Shown: positions 7,749-15,397, counted from the stretch's first letter. The stretch: DNA of 28,748 bases from Vulcanimicrobiia bacterium (GCA_024281135.1 JAMXLG010000158.1:1-28748), one strand, 5' to 3'. Numbers and translations are program-made. The notes: a model not told the origin generated them from the letters alone.

Positions 7749-9818
7749 CTACTCCGAGCCGCCTACGACCGCCTTCACATCTTTGATGACAATCGATCCC
7801 GAATGCTCTTCGCCCGGCGCGGCTCCGATAACGTAAATCGCGGTCAAACGGGCCGGTTGCGCGAGCGAGGGCGGAAACGTAACGATGACGTGTCGCCAGC
7901 CGTGGGAGTCGAGAACGGTTGCGGGGAGAAGAACCTCCTCGTTGATCGCGTTGTGAAGCGCGACTTTCAAACGCGCGCCGCTGCCGTCGTCCCGAACGTC
8001 GAAGGCGACACCGGCCGAGCGGGGCGGAAGAGCCGTGTCGGAGACCGCATAAGCCGCACGCTCGCTTTTTCCGAGTGCGTATCGCAACTCGACGCATCCG
8101 CCGCATCCGCTGGTCGTCCCGCCGTCGCCGCCTTTGGGCGCGGTCATGAAATGCGCGCGGCCGGTAAACGGAATGGCGACGTCTCGAAAGCCGACGCTCA
8201 CACGCGCATTCGCGAGGTGGTCGCCGAGGAGAAGCGAGACGATCGCATCTTGCGAACCGGCATTGAATGTTCCGAAGCCGTCGACATTTCCCGTGGTCGT
8301 GCGCCATGGCAATCGCTGCGGCAGTGCGAGTTCGTACCCGGCGGCGTCGTAGGCGTGCGCTTCGAGCGCAATGCGGCCGTATTTATCGACCATAGGTTCG
8401 CGCGGAAGAACGACGATGCGCGCCGGGTCGTCGACAACGTCAATCGGAATGCGGGAAACCAGGTCGCCGCTGTGCACGACGAGTTCGCCCGAGCCGGCAG
8501 TGCGCGCGACAAACGTTCCATCGGCATACGTGCCGAGCGATGCCGGCTCGATTCGTACGCGGAAATCGCCCGGCCTCGATACCGGATGGCTCGCCGCGTC
8601 GATCGCCGCCAAGCGCACCGGAATGCGAGCTCCCGTAAGCGCGCGAAGCACTTGCGGTTGCGCAACAATTTGCGATGCGCCCGTCACCGGTGCGTCGCTG
8701 TAGATAAAAACGCCGTCGGAGATCGGACGTTCTTTTCCATCCGACGGTGAGTTGACCAGCGTCGCTGCGTCATCTCCCGGAATGCGCACCGACATCTCGG
8801 ACGAACCGCCGCTGTCAAATTCCATCCCGCGCGTTGCGCCGAACGCGCGCATCAGTGCAGAAAACTCCGGCGGTGTGACGCCCACCGATTCATCCGGCTG
8901 ACGGCCATCCACTTCGATCAGCAACAGTGTGCCGTCGGGCGTAATTGCAGCGCCGCTTTGCGGCGCGCGCATCGAATACGAGCCGCCGCGCGGTCCGTCG
9001 AGATCGTCGATCCACTCTCCGTCTTCGAGGATGAGCGGTCCGCCGCCGACTGCGGCTTGCACGCTATTTAACGGGATGGGATCGAGATCGCCGGTCGCGA
9101 TGAGGATATCTCCGGGATTCGGGACGCCGGTTTGCGTGATCGCCGTTGGTCCGATCGCAACGTAATATCCGGCAGGCTGTCGCGAGAGATTGTCGACCTG
9201 ACCGGTTACCGTGTAATTGGTAAACGGCGCCGTCCCGCTCACCGGCCGAAGCGCGAGAAGCGTGATGCTTCCGTTCGGCGCGACCGGTCCGTACTGCGGC
9301 GTTAGCAACGAAATACCGCCGTGCGGTGGTAACATTTCGTTTACCGCATCGATTGAAAAACTGCGATCGCCGATCTGCAGCTGACCCGTAAAGCTCGTCT
9401 CAGCAATCTGCGGACCTCGATCGGTAATGAACAGCGCATAGCGCTTTCGGGGGGTACGCAAAAGCGTGCGATTGCGCACGACGATGTTCGTCGGTTGATT
9501 CGTTGCGCCGATGTCAAAGTAGTCGCCGTTAATTCCGGCGATTGCTCCCGTACGCTCCGCCATCGACGAGACGGTCTCTCCGCCCGACGTCAGCGCGTCA
9601 CGCGCGAGCACCGCGTCGATTCGGATATCGGGATGATTGGGCGCTAGGGCAAGCACGTGCACGACCATCGGTCCAAGCTCGGTTGCCATACTGTACTGCG
9701 CGTATTCCACCCCGGGCGTTACGCGTTCCGCGATGCGCGGAGAGGAGATCACATGCGGAAACGGCGCCTCCGGCATAAGGCGCAGAGGGAGCGCGGCTAA
9801 AACGGCTGCGGCTATCAC
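7749..9818 (-). CDS. Secreted phosphodiester glycosidase (NAGPA/DUF2233) domain protein
   Basis: A 689-residue protein with a hydrophobic N-terminus (about residues 1-15, signal-like). The N-terminal half (about 50-380) is a NAGPA-type phosphodiester alpha-N-acetylglucosaminidase domain. Diagnostic pieces are AGINGDYFD, AVGGGPLILEDG, the Asp-Gly-Thr-Leu-Leu-Leu-Ile-Glu-Val-Asp-Gly-Arg stretch and EFDSGGSSEM. The remaining about 300 residues are beta-rich and look like Ig-like or carbohydrate-binding modules, with a small cysteine pair (CGGC). Bacterial members act on phosphodiester-linked sugars in exopolysaccharide or teichoic-type polymers; the role here is inferred as envelope glycan processing. 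The start is GTG at 9818, six bases after the beta-propeller stop, and the gene ends 9 bases before tldD. Confidence 0.9.
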   Translation of the reverse strand: MIAAAVLAALPLRLMPEAPFPHVISSPRIAERVTPGVEYAQYSMATELGPMVVHVLALAPNHPDIRIDAVLARDALTSGGETVSSMAERTGAIAGINGDYFDIGATNQPTNIVVRNRTLLRTPRKRYALFITDRGPQIAETSFTGQLQIGDRSFSIDAVNEMLPPHGGISLLTPQYGPVAPNGSITLLALRPVSGTAPFTNYTVTGQVDNLSRQPAGYYVAIGPTAITQTGVPNPGDILIATGDLDPIPLNSVQAAVGGGPLILEDGEWIDDLDGPRGGSYSMRAPQSGAAITPDGTLLLIEVDGRQPDESVGVTPPEFSALMRAFGATRGMEFDSGGSSEMSVRIPGDDAATLVNSPSDGKERPISDGVFIYSDAPVTGASQIVAQPQVLRALTGARIPVRLAAIDAASHPVSRPGDFRVRIEPASLGTYADGTFVARTAGSGELVVHSGDLVSRIPIDVVDDPARIVVLPREPMVDKYGRIALEAHAYDAAGYELALPQRLPWRTTTGNVDGFGTFNAGSQDAIVSLLLGDHLANARVSVGFRDVAIPFTGRAHFMTAPKGGDGGTTSGCGGCVELRYALGKSERAAYAVSDTALPPRSAGVAFDVRDDGSGARLKVALHNAINEEVLLPATVLDSHGWRHVIVTFPPSLAQPARLTAIYVIGAAPGEEHSGSIVIKDVKAVVGGSE

Positions 9819-9824
9819 AAAGTT

Positions 9825-11069
9825 CTAACGTTTGACGTCGAGCGCCGGGTGCCATACCGCGACGGCGAGCGGATAACCGCCCGTTGCAAAGGGAGCTCCG
9901 GCGATCCGTTTCAGCGTCGACGTGTCAAAGACGTCGACGTCATTTGAGCGCGCGCATGGAACGTAGAGCCGGCCCTCGTCGATATGCGGCTTCCACGGTG
10001 TGCGGCATGTCGGCACCGGCGCGTGAACCGCTGCAAGCGTGCGTGAATTGAGGACGTACACGTCGTCATCGTGTTCGTCCGTGACGAGAACGTGTTGATG
10101 CTGCTCGTCGAGCGCGACGCCAACCGGGAACGTCAGCGTCCTGCTGCGTGCGAAAATACGCGGAACGTCGCGGGAAACGTCGATTGCAATCGCCGAGCCG
10201 GCAGCCCCGAACGGCGAGGTAATACTTTGATTCGATACGGCGTACAAACGCGAACCGTCGTCGCTGAGGGCGAGGGAAAAAACGCGCGGCACGGCATTGA
10301 ACCGGCGAAGCTCGACGAGCGAGTCCGCATCGATGATGGAGATCGTCCCGTCGTTCACGTTCGCAACGTAGATTCGGCGCCGTCGAGGATCAACGGCGAT
10401 TCCTTCCGCCGTTAAGCCGATGACGCGTTGCCGAATCGTTCCGTCCGGCGCAATGCGCGTGACTGCTCCGGCGCCGTTCACGTCGCGGTTGCTCGCGTAG
10501 AGCGCATGGGTCGACGGATCGAAAGCAAGTTCGTCGGTGAACGGAACGGCGGAGTAGGTCGCGACGCGCCATGGTTGCAGCGTCGCAATCGCCGCCATCG
10601 TACCATTGGTCGCGGCTGCCGCAATCGAGCCCGCTGGATCGATTGCCACGTCGCTCGGTGCACCGCCGACGCCAAGAATCGAATGCATCGCGAACGGTGC
10701 AGCCGCGTCATGGATGACGACGCCGTCGTCGTACGTCGCAACCGCGACGAACGGCCGTCGCGGATCGGGCGGCGGCGCGAACGTGACGGAGCGCATGGCA
10801 AGCGCGCGCGGACCGGCGGCAACCACGGTCGCGCCGCTGTCAACGGTGCTCGGAACCCAATATTCGCCGGCATTGACGCGGCCTGGGCCAAGTATGTCGA
10901 CGTCGTATGGCGGCGTGAGCCCTTGCACGTCGATCGGCACGACGCTGCCGGGAAGAAGCGGAAGCGTCGGAAGTGTAAGCGATGCGACGGCTTTACGGGC
11001 GGGAGTTCGATGCGGTGCCGCACCGAGCGCCGCTGCAATCAGCAGCGCAGAGAGTATGCGACGAATCAA
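9825..11069 (-). CDS. Secreted YVTN-type beta-propeller protein
   Basis: The product (414 residues from the preferred start) has a signal peptide (about residues 2-18) and then repeated beta-propeller blades of the YVTN/NHL/SMP-30-like kind. Blade-like repeats such as GIAVDPRRRRIYVANVNDGTISIID, spread over the last 300 residues, support this. Such propellers usually bind ligands or proteins in the periplasm, and no enzymatic residues can be claimed. I place the start at TTG 11069, which overlaps the upstream stop as TTGA and removes an arginine-rich, non-signal stretch of 22 residues that a longer reading frame (start 11135) would add. That stretch lies in the upstream gene. Tight packing on both sides indicates co-transcription. 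Confidence 0.82.
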   Translation of the reverse strand: MIRRILSALLIAAALGAAPHRTPARKAVASLTLPTLPLLPGSVVPIDVQGLTPPYDVDILGPGRVNAGEYWVPSTVDSGATVVAAGPRALAMRSVTFAPPPDPRRPFVAVATYDDGVVIHDAAAPFAMHSILGVGGAPSDVAIDPAGSIAAAATNGTMAAIATLQPWRVATYSAVPFTDELAFDPSTHALYASNRDVNGAGAVTRIAPDGTIRQRVIGLTAEGIAVDPRRRRIYVANVNDGTISIIDADSLVELRRFNAVPRVFSLALSDDGSRLYAVSNQSITSPFGAAGSAIAIDVSRDVPRIFARSRTLTFPVGVALDEQHQHVLVTDEHDDDVYVLNSRTLAAVHAPVPTCRTPWKPHIDEGRLYVPCARSNDVDVFDTSTLKRIAGAPFATGGYPLAVAVWHPALDVKR

Positions 11070-11635
11070 TGCTGCGGAAAGTACCCCACGAGAAGCAGCA
11101 CGACGCCGATTGCGGATAGTCCCATCGCAACCCACAGCAATGCGCGCGACTTCGTTAGCGCCGAAATCGACGCGAGGACGATCGAGACTTCGAAGAGGGT
11201 CGTGCCGACTTCGAGCGTCACGAACGAGGACATCAGTTGTTCGGATTCTTCTTGCTCCTGGGCAGCGCGCTTTTCTAAGCGCTGCGCTTCCTGAAGCACA
11301 GCGACCGAAGAGGCCTGTTCGTGATCGAGCGCTTTTTGCGTGTTCGCCTTACCCTTCGGATCTTTTATTGCGTCAGCGAGAAGCAGGGTGGAATACACGG
11401 CGACGCGCACGCGTTTGGTCAGGTAGGCCGTGTTCTGATCCGAAGCTTTCGCGGTCGTGAGTATCGCGTTGTTCTTCATCGTAATGGCTTCGATCGAGCG
11501 GTGGTGCGAGACCATCGTCCCGAGCGCTGCAAGCACTGCGATAATCGCGGCGACGAGCGGAATCAAACGTTCACCGCGTCCGACCTCTTCGGCGCGCTCC
11601 GTAGCTTCCTCGAACACCTTCGACGGAGAACTCAC
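11066..11635 (-). CDS. DUF4337-like membrane protein
   Basis: This 189-residue protein resembles the DUF4337 family of unknown function. It has a short acidic cytoplasmic start, a membrane helix (about residues 22-40), and a long helical, Gln/Glu/Ala-rich segment (about 45-135) that is probably coiled coil. Two C-terminal membrane helices (about 140-160 and 165-185) follow, with the protein ending GYFPQH. The start is GTG at 11635, chosen because it overlaps the nitrilase stop as GTGA. The open frame extends further upstream into the nitrilase gene, but that part is arginine-rich shadow sequence. Family members often sit beside unrelated genes, so the context gives no function. Confidence 0.78.
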   Translation of the reverse strand: MSSPSKVFEEATERAEEVGRGERLIPLVAAIIAVLAALGTMVSHHRSIEAITMKNNAILTTAKASDQNTAYLTKRVRVAVYSTLLLADAIKDPKGKANTQKALDHEQASSVAVLQEAQRLEKRAAQEQEESEQLMSSFVTLEVGTTLFEVSIVLASISALTKSRALLWVAMGLSAIGVVLLLVGYFPQH

Positions 11636-12918
11636 ACCGGTTCCTCTGCCTGGGCAATCGAAGCAACTGCCGCGAGACCGGCTTCGACATCGGTCCCCGG
11701 GGCGACCATCGTCTCGCTCGTGCGACGAAAATCCATCGCGACACTTGCAATCCGGAACCCATCGTAGGTACCCGCAACGACGGTACCGTCCGGATCGATC
11801 GCGTATGCGCGATCGCGTTCGCGATCGAAAACGATCACGTACATCCGCAGCTCCGCGGCACGCGCGCGAGCGATGCGTTCGAGCCACGGATGCGTTCGCG
11901 ATGCGAAGAGCGCAATACGACGGTAGCCGGCCGCGCGATAGCGCACGAGCGCGCCCGGATCGAAGGCGATCGCAGCGTCGATCGTTTCATCGCTATCCGG
12001 CGCGAGAAATTCTTGCGCATCGAGAATATCGAGCCGTCGCGCAACGTCCGATGCGCGGTCGAGTGAAAATGCGACGCGCGATGCGGTCGTTGGCGGCGTC
12101 TTTGCTTCGAATGCCGGCAATGAAACGCGTTGCGGGCTTCCGGTGCCGATGGCGATGGACGCGTCGAGCAGTCCCGGCTCGTGCTGCGACGCAATTGCGA
12201 CGACCTCTCCGGTATGGTCGATGATTTGCGATTTCCCGCAGTACGCAACCATCTGCATCTCGACGCCGCACTTGTTGGCGGCAACGAATGCAACGCCGTT
12301 TTCGAACGCGCGCACGCGCGCGAGAAGATCGGCTTGAATATTTTCGAGCGCATTCGGATCGCGCCCCGAAGTAACCCACGCCGTGGGCATGACGAGAAGT
12401 TCTGCGCCGCGGTCGACGAGCGTTTGAGCGATACCCGGCATACGTCCATCGGCGCAAATCAAGACGCCGAGGCGTCCGGCACGCGTGTTGACCGGCGCAA
12501 TCCGTTCGCCCGGCGCAAACCACTTTCGATCGAAATGCCAGAGAAAGATCTTCTCGGCGCTTCCGGCAATCGTTCCATCTGCATCGATCACGACCGCGCT
12601 GTTATAGAGCTTGCCTGCTCGCCGAATTGCTGCGCCCGCCACGATGACGCACGATGCGTCTCGCGCGATCGTACGGAGGTCATCGATCGCCAGCGTGACG
12701 GCAGCATCGTCGACGCGATCGTCGCCGAGGACATATGCGGGAAGGGTCGCTTCGGGAAGGACGATCAGATCGCGCTCGCGTGCCGCGCTGACGACCGACG
12801 AACGGAACGATTGTGCAGCGGATTCGAAATCGGAGCGGTCGTGCGCCGCGAGTTGCAGCGCGGCGACGCGTAAAGTTCTCGTCACGCCCATCGCTTCTAC
12901 GAAATGTGGCTGCGACAT
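11632..12918 (-). CDS. Nitrilase-superfamily amidohydrolase with degenerate second nitrilase-like domain
   Basis: The N-terminal about 265 residues form a carbon-nitrogen hydrolase with an intact catalytic triad: E56 in VLPEATLP, K123 in AEKIFLWHF and C155 in LICADGR. Such enzymes hydrolyse amides, carbamoyl groups or nitriles, or serve as NAD synthetase or N-acyltransferase domains. The protein is 428 residues, longer than a single nitrilase (about 260-300). Residues about 300-415 repeat the C-terminal half of the fold: ARARAAELRMYVIVFD and DPDGTVVAGTYDG mirror ARVRAFENGVAFVAAN and DHTGEVVAIASQHE of the first domain, but without catalytic residues. The start may be ATG 12918 or ATG 12891, since family members usually begin close to the first beta strand. 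It is the first gene of the seven-gene minus-strand run. Confidence 0.88.
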   Translation of the reverse strand: MSQPHFVEAMGVTRTLRVAALQLAAHDRSDFESAAQSFRSSVVSAARERDLIVLPEATLPAYVLGDDRVDDAAVTLAIDDLRTIARDASCVIVAGAAIRRAGKLYNSAVVIDADGTIAGSAEKIFLWHFDRKWFAPGERIAPVNTRAGRLGVLICADGRMPGIAQTLVDRGAELLVMPTAWVTSGRDPNALENIQADLLARVRAFENGVAFVAANKCGVEMQMVAYCGKSQIIDHTGEVVAIASQHEPGLLDASIAIGTGSPQRVSLPAFEAKTPPTTASRVAFSLDRASDVARRLDILDAQEFLAPDSDETIDAAIAFDPGALVRYRAAGYRRIALFASRTHPWLERIARARAAELRMYVIVFDRERDRAYAIDPDGTVVAGTYDGFRIASVAMDFRRTSETMVAPGTDVEAGLAAVASIAQAEEPV

Positions 12919-12974
12919 TCTCGATGGGACCAGCGTTCCCTAAAGCGAATAGGGCCCGTAAAGCTACTGCCGCA

Positions 12975-12999
12975 GGGTTTCCGCGTGCAGCGGAAACCC
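12975..12999 (+). promoter_or_regulatory. Strong hairpin in the leader of the secreted Pro/Thr-tailed protein gene
   Basis: GGGTTTCCGC (12975-12984) pairs perfectly with GCGGAAACCC (12990-12999) around a GTGCA loop. There is no T-run, so it is not a terminator. It sits in the 104-base divergent gap between the nitrilase and the secreted-protein gene, 13 bases before an AGAGG ribosome site (13013-13017). Upstream, CCCTA and TAGGG could form a second small stem. The role is unknown; mRNA stabilisation or translational control are possible. Confidence 0.55.
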
Positions 13000-13022
13000 A
13001 TCTTAGGAGACTAGAGGCTACG

Positions 13023-13820
13023 TTGAAGCGCACGTTACTTACCATTGCGACTGCCGCCGCGGTTGCGCTCGGAAGTGCCGGCTATGGGGGCGCAACCGCC
13101 GCCACGCCGACACCGGCAAAGACCGACGCCCCAAAAGACGCTTGCTCCACCATAAAGGGCAAATACGCTCACGATCAATGCGAGCGATATCAACATTCCG
13201 CGCCCGGAGACGAATACTTCGGCCGGATGAAGATGAGCTATCTCGGCATCAACAACACCTTTCACGATGAATACATTCGCGCGGGCGATTACACCACCGA
13301 TTCGAATCTCATCAATAAAGTGAACCTCGCCGACGAAGCGATGCAAGCGTGGGCGCACAAGTACCCGGGCGATCCGCAACTCGCGCGCAGCTACTACCTC
13401 GCGATTAGAGTCTACAGAAAGATTTACATCAAGAATTATCAGGACAAGGCATGGCAATACATGCACGTCCTGACGAGCCCCACATTCGCGAGCACGTATT
13501 TCGGCAAACTCGAAAAGACGGAAGCCAAGAAGGGGTTCACGGAACACTATTTTGCCAATGCAGAACTGTGTCCGACGCCGTTGCCGACCGAAACACCGAC
13601 TCCGTCAGGTAAACGCGGCGCGCCGGCTCCAACGCCGACACCAACGCCCGCTCCAACACCAACTCCGACACCGACACCTTCACCGAGACCCGGACAGCCC
13701 AAGGTCGAAGTAATCGTCCCCCCATGCGTGAAACCATCGCCGGTTGAAACGCCGGCGCCGGTGACCAGCGGCTCACCGGGTGCATCGTCGCCGTCGCCGT
13801 TACCGTTGACGCACGCCTAA
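13023..13820 (+). CDS. Secreted hypothetical protein with Pro/Thr-rich C-terminal tail
   Basis: The product (265 residues) has a clear signal peptide (LKRTLLTIATAAAVALG, residues 1-17, then an Ala-rich cleavage region). The middle is an alpha-helical domain (about 45-180) with tetratricopeptide-like character, including the paired aromatics in RSYYLAIRVYRKIYIKNY. The C-terminal about 85 residues are low-complexity Pro-Thr repeats (PTPTPAPTPT and similar), probably a flexible wall- or periplasm-spanning tail. Four cysteines, two near each end of the helical part, may form disulfides. I place the start at TTG 13023, with AGAGG five bases upstream; the longer frame from 12813 runs antisense through the nitrilase gene. 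The family is not recognised. The TTGAAGCG start matches that of the neighbouring convergent gene. Confidence 0.8.
   Translation: MKRTLLTIATAAAVALGSAGYGGATAATPTPAKTDAPKDACSTIKGKYAHDQCERYQHSAPGDEYFGRMKMSYLGINNTFHDEYIRAGDYTTDSNLINKVNLADEAMQAWAHKYPGDPQLARSYYLAIRVYRKIYIKNYQDKAWQYMHVLTSPTFASTYFGKLEKTEAKKGFTEHYFANAELCPTPLPTETPTPSGKRGAPAPTPTPTPAPTPTPTPTPSPRPGQPKVEVIVPPCVKPSPVETPAPVTSGSPGASSPSPLPLTHA
13619..13700 (+). repeat. Pro-Thr codon repeat (low complexity, coding)
   Basis: Imperfect six-base repeats of the kind CCGACA/CCAACG encode alternating Pro and Thr in the tail of the secreted protein. They are explained by the protein linker and may be prone to length change between strains. Confidence 0.8.
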
Positions 13821-13838
13821 ATCGCAGCAAATACATAC

Positions 13839-13871
13839 AAAAAACGGCCCCGCTTTCGCGGAGCCGTTTTT
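13839..13871. terminator. Bidirectional terminator between convergent genes
   Basis: CGGC-C-CCGC pairs with GCGG-A-GCCG around a TTTC loop, flanked by an A-run on the left and a T-run on the right, so it reads as a terminator on both strands. It lies between the plus-strand secreted protein (ends 13820) and the minus-strand stalk/barrel gene (ends 13891). Confidence 0.93.
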
Positions 13872-13890
13872 GTTTGGCGTTGAACTATGC

Positions 13891-15207
13891 TTAGAACTTC
13901 AGTCCGATACCGGCGTAAATGCCCATATCAGATCTGGGGCTTGGAGCGTTGGTCTTCGTTCTATCCGCCGAGCCCAAGACGCCGGCTTCCACGAACAGCG
14001 GGCTGCCAATGAACGCGTACGTGAAGCCGAGTTGAGTCTTCAGAATGTTGTACGCGAGTTGGTAACCGATACCGGTGCCCGGATCCGTGAAGTTGCCCTT
14101 CACGTTCGGGTAGTACCAGATGCTGCCGTACACTGAGAACGGTTGATCGAGATCCGGCAATTTTTCTAGGCCGAATCCGACGTTGCTCAGATGCGGATAA
14201 CCTGCGTTGTTGCTCTGCCACAGATATCCGACGCCGATGTAGATGCGCGGTTGGAGAACGCGCACACCGAGGCGGACGTCGAAGTCATAGTTACGGACCG
14301 TGAACTGCGGTACGAATGTCTGCCCGGTAACACCGATCGTGGTGACTAAGCAGCGCGGATCGCCCGAGCCGGGGCCGTTGCAGAAGTGCGGGTAGTTGAA
14401 TTGACGATAGTCACCCTCGAGCATCCACGGGATGTTGAAGAGATCGAACTCTGCACCACCGCGGATCGCGTACGGGAAACCGTTGATGTTGTTCTGGCTG
14501 GAACCAGCGTTGAACTCGTCGTACACCTTCGGTGAGAAGATGTAGTCGCCAACCACGAAGTGGTCTTGGTACTTTTTCGGAACCGGTGTCGGGGTCGGCG
14601 TCGGCGCAACGGTCGGCGTCTCAGTCGGAGCCGGCGTGGGCGACGGCGGCGGCGTCGGGGGCAGATAGCGCACGACGACGACTTGCTTGTCGGGCACCCA
14701 CTGCACGTAGGCTCCCATACCTTCCGAAATGACACGAATCGGAACGAGAACGTGGCCCTGATACATCATCGGAGGCACGTCGAGCGGACGCGTTTCGCCG
14801 TTGATGATGACCTCCGGCTTACCGACCGTGACCTTCACGTCGGCGCCGGGTTTGCTAACGTCCACCGTCTTGTTGGCCGCGTCGTACGAGACGGTCGCGC
14901 CCATTTGCTCGAACATCGAACGAAGCGGGATCAGAACCGTACCGCCGCGGACGAGCGCGGCAAGGACGCGACCCTGCTTGAGGATGTCGGGCTTTGCATA
15001 GACGTGGTGGTCGTTGAAGAGAATCGGGATTTGCCCCGACGGCGGAGAACCGAAGTTCGCCGGCGGAGCCGAGGTCGAGCCACCCGCTTGCGCGATCGCG
15101 TTGGTTCCAATGTTTCCATGCGAGGCGCCGACAGGGGCTGCGACCGCGTTAAGTCCGAAGCCGACGGCCAAAACCGCGGCAAGGACTCCGGTGCTCAGTC
15201 GCTTCAA
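13891..15207 (-). CDS. Copper amine oxidase N-terminal-like stalk domain fused to an outer-membrane-type beta barrel
   Basis: A 438-residue envelope protein. It has a signal peptide (residues 1-24) and a copper-amine-oxidase N-terminal-like domain (about 60-185). Typical pieces of that domain are VLIPLRSMFEQMGATVSYD, VIINGETRPLD and HVLVPIRVISEGMGA. A Pro-Thr linker follows (about 186-215), then a C-terminal domain (about 220-438) of alternating amphipathic strands that ends in Lys-Phe. A terminal aromatic residue after such strands is the usual outer-membrane barrel signature. The stalk domain is common in secreted proteins of Firmicutes and uncultured phyla; it does not imply amine oxidase activity. 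I infer an outer-membrane protein with a periplasmic wall-binding arm. The start is TTG 15207, with GGAGGA a few bases upstream. A structured leader and a 16-base palindrome precede it. Confidence 0.87.
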   Translation of the reverse strand: MKRLSTGVLAAVLAVGFGLNAVAAPVGASHGNIGTNAIAQAGGSTSAPPANFGSPPSGQIPILFNDHHVYAKPDILKQGRVLAALVRGGTVLIPLRSMFEQMGATVSYDAANKTVDVSKPGADVKVTVGKPEVIINGETRPLDVPPMMYQGHVLVPIRVISEGMGAYVQWVPDKQVVVVRYLPPTPPPSPTPAPTETPTVAPTPTPTPVPKKYQDHFVVGDYIFSPKVYDEFNAGSSQNNINGFPYAIRGGAEFDLFNIPWMLEGDYRQFNYPHFCNGPGSGDPRCLVTTIGVTGQTFVPQFTVRNYDFDVRLGVRVLQPRIYIGVGYLWQSNNAGYPHLSNVGFGLEKLPDLDQPFSVYGSIWYYPNVKGNFTDPGTGIGYQLAYNILKTQLGFTYAFIGSPLFVEAGVLGSADRTKTNAPSPRSDMGIYAGIGLKF

Positions 15208-15220
15208 TGTTTCCTCCTAG

Positions 15221-15236
15221 TAAGTTCTAGAACTTA
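15221..15236. promoter_or_regulatory. Perfect 16-base palindrome just upstream of the ribosome site
   Basis: TAAGTTCTAGAACTTA is its own reverse complement. It lies about 4 bases before the GGAGGA ribosome site of the stalk/barrel gene on the minus strand. As DNA it could be an operator. As RNA it would fold into a six-bp stem with a CUAG loop next to the ribosome site. Confidence 0.55.
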
Positions 15237-15239
15237 GTT

Positions 15240-15315
15240 TGCCTTGGCCGCGCTTCCGCGCCGAAAACCCGTGCGCCAGCCACTCGGGCTAAGGGCATGG
15301 GTTCCCCCCAAGACA
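15240..15315 (-). ncRNA. Candidate structured 5' leader (riboswitch-like) of the stalk/barrel gene
   Basis: Read on the minus strand, UGUCUUGG (15315-15308) can pair over 8 bp, with one G-U, with CCAAGGCA (15247-15240), enclosing 60 bases. Inside, GAACCC pairs with GGGUUU. The same helix continues through UGCC with GGCGCA to a terminal AGCC/CGAGU/GGCU hairpin. A second small GCGC/GGAA/GCGC hairpin follows. It contains a GGGGGGAACCC stretch that recalls the c-di-AMP (ydaO) riboswitch, but the other conserved ydaO segments are missing, so I do not assign a class. The element lies between the thioesterase stop and the gene start, followed by the palindrome and ribosome site. Confidence 0.4.
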
Positions 15316-15397
15316 ATCCTTCTTAATCTGTTCGGGAGCACGATTGCCCCCCCTGCAGTATGAGCCGAGCAAGTTGCAGCTTTCTTTCGCGCTAGCG

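Noticed and set aside
7650..8750. Long open frame (366 codons) on the plus strand
   Set aside because: It runs antisense through the NAGPA and TldD genes, is arginine-rich with no recognisable motif, and is a shadow of GC-biased codon use.
9825..11135. ATG/GTG start at 11135 for the beta-propeller protein
   Set aside because: It would add 22 Arg-rich residues inside the upstream gene; TTG 11069 gives a proper signal peptide and a 4-base overlap.
10428..11294. Plus-strand open frame of 288 codons
   Set aside because: It lies opposite the beta-propeller and DUF4337-like genes, has low-complexity Arg-rich sequence and no ribosome site.
12919..13022. c-di-GMP-I riboswitch
   Set aside because: Only a short GTAAAGC-like piece matches; the 3' conserved half and the tetraloop/receptor parts could not be found.
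13619..13800. Tandem DNA repeats or CRISPR-like array
   Set aside because: The repetition is explained by Pro-Thr codons of a secreted protein; there are no spacers.
15240..15315. c-di-AMP (ydaO) riboswitch
   Set aside because: Only GGGGAACCC agrees; the conserved 3' segments and the GGGGUGAAUC-like block are absent, so no class name is given.
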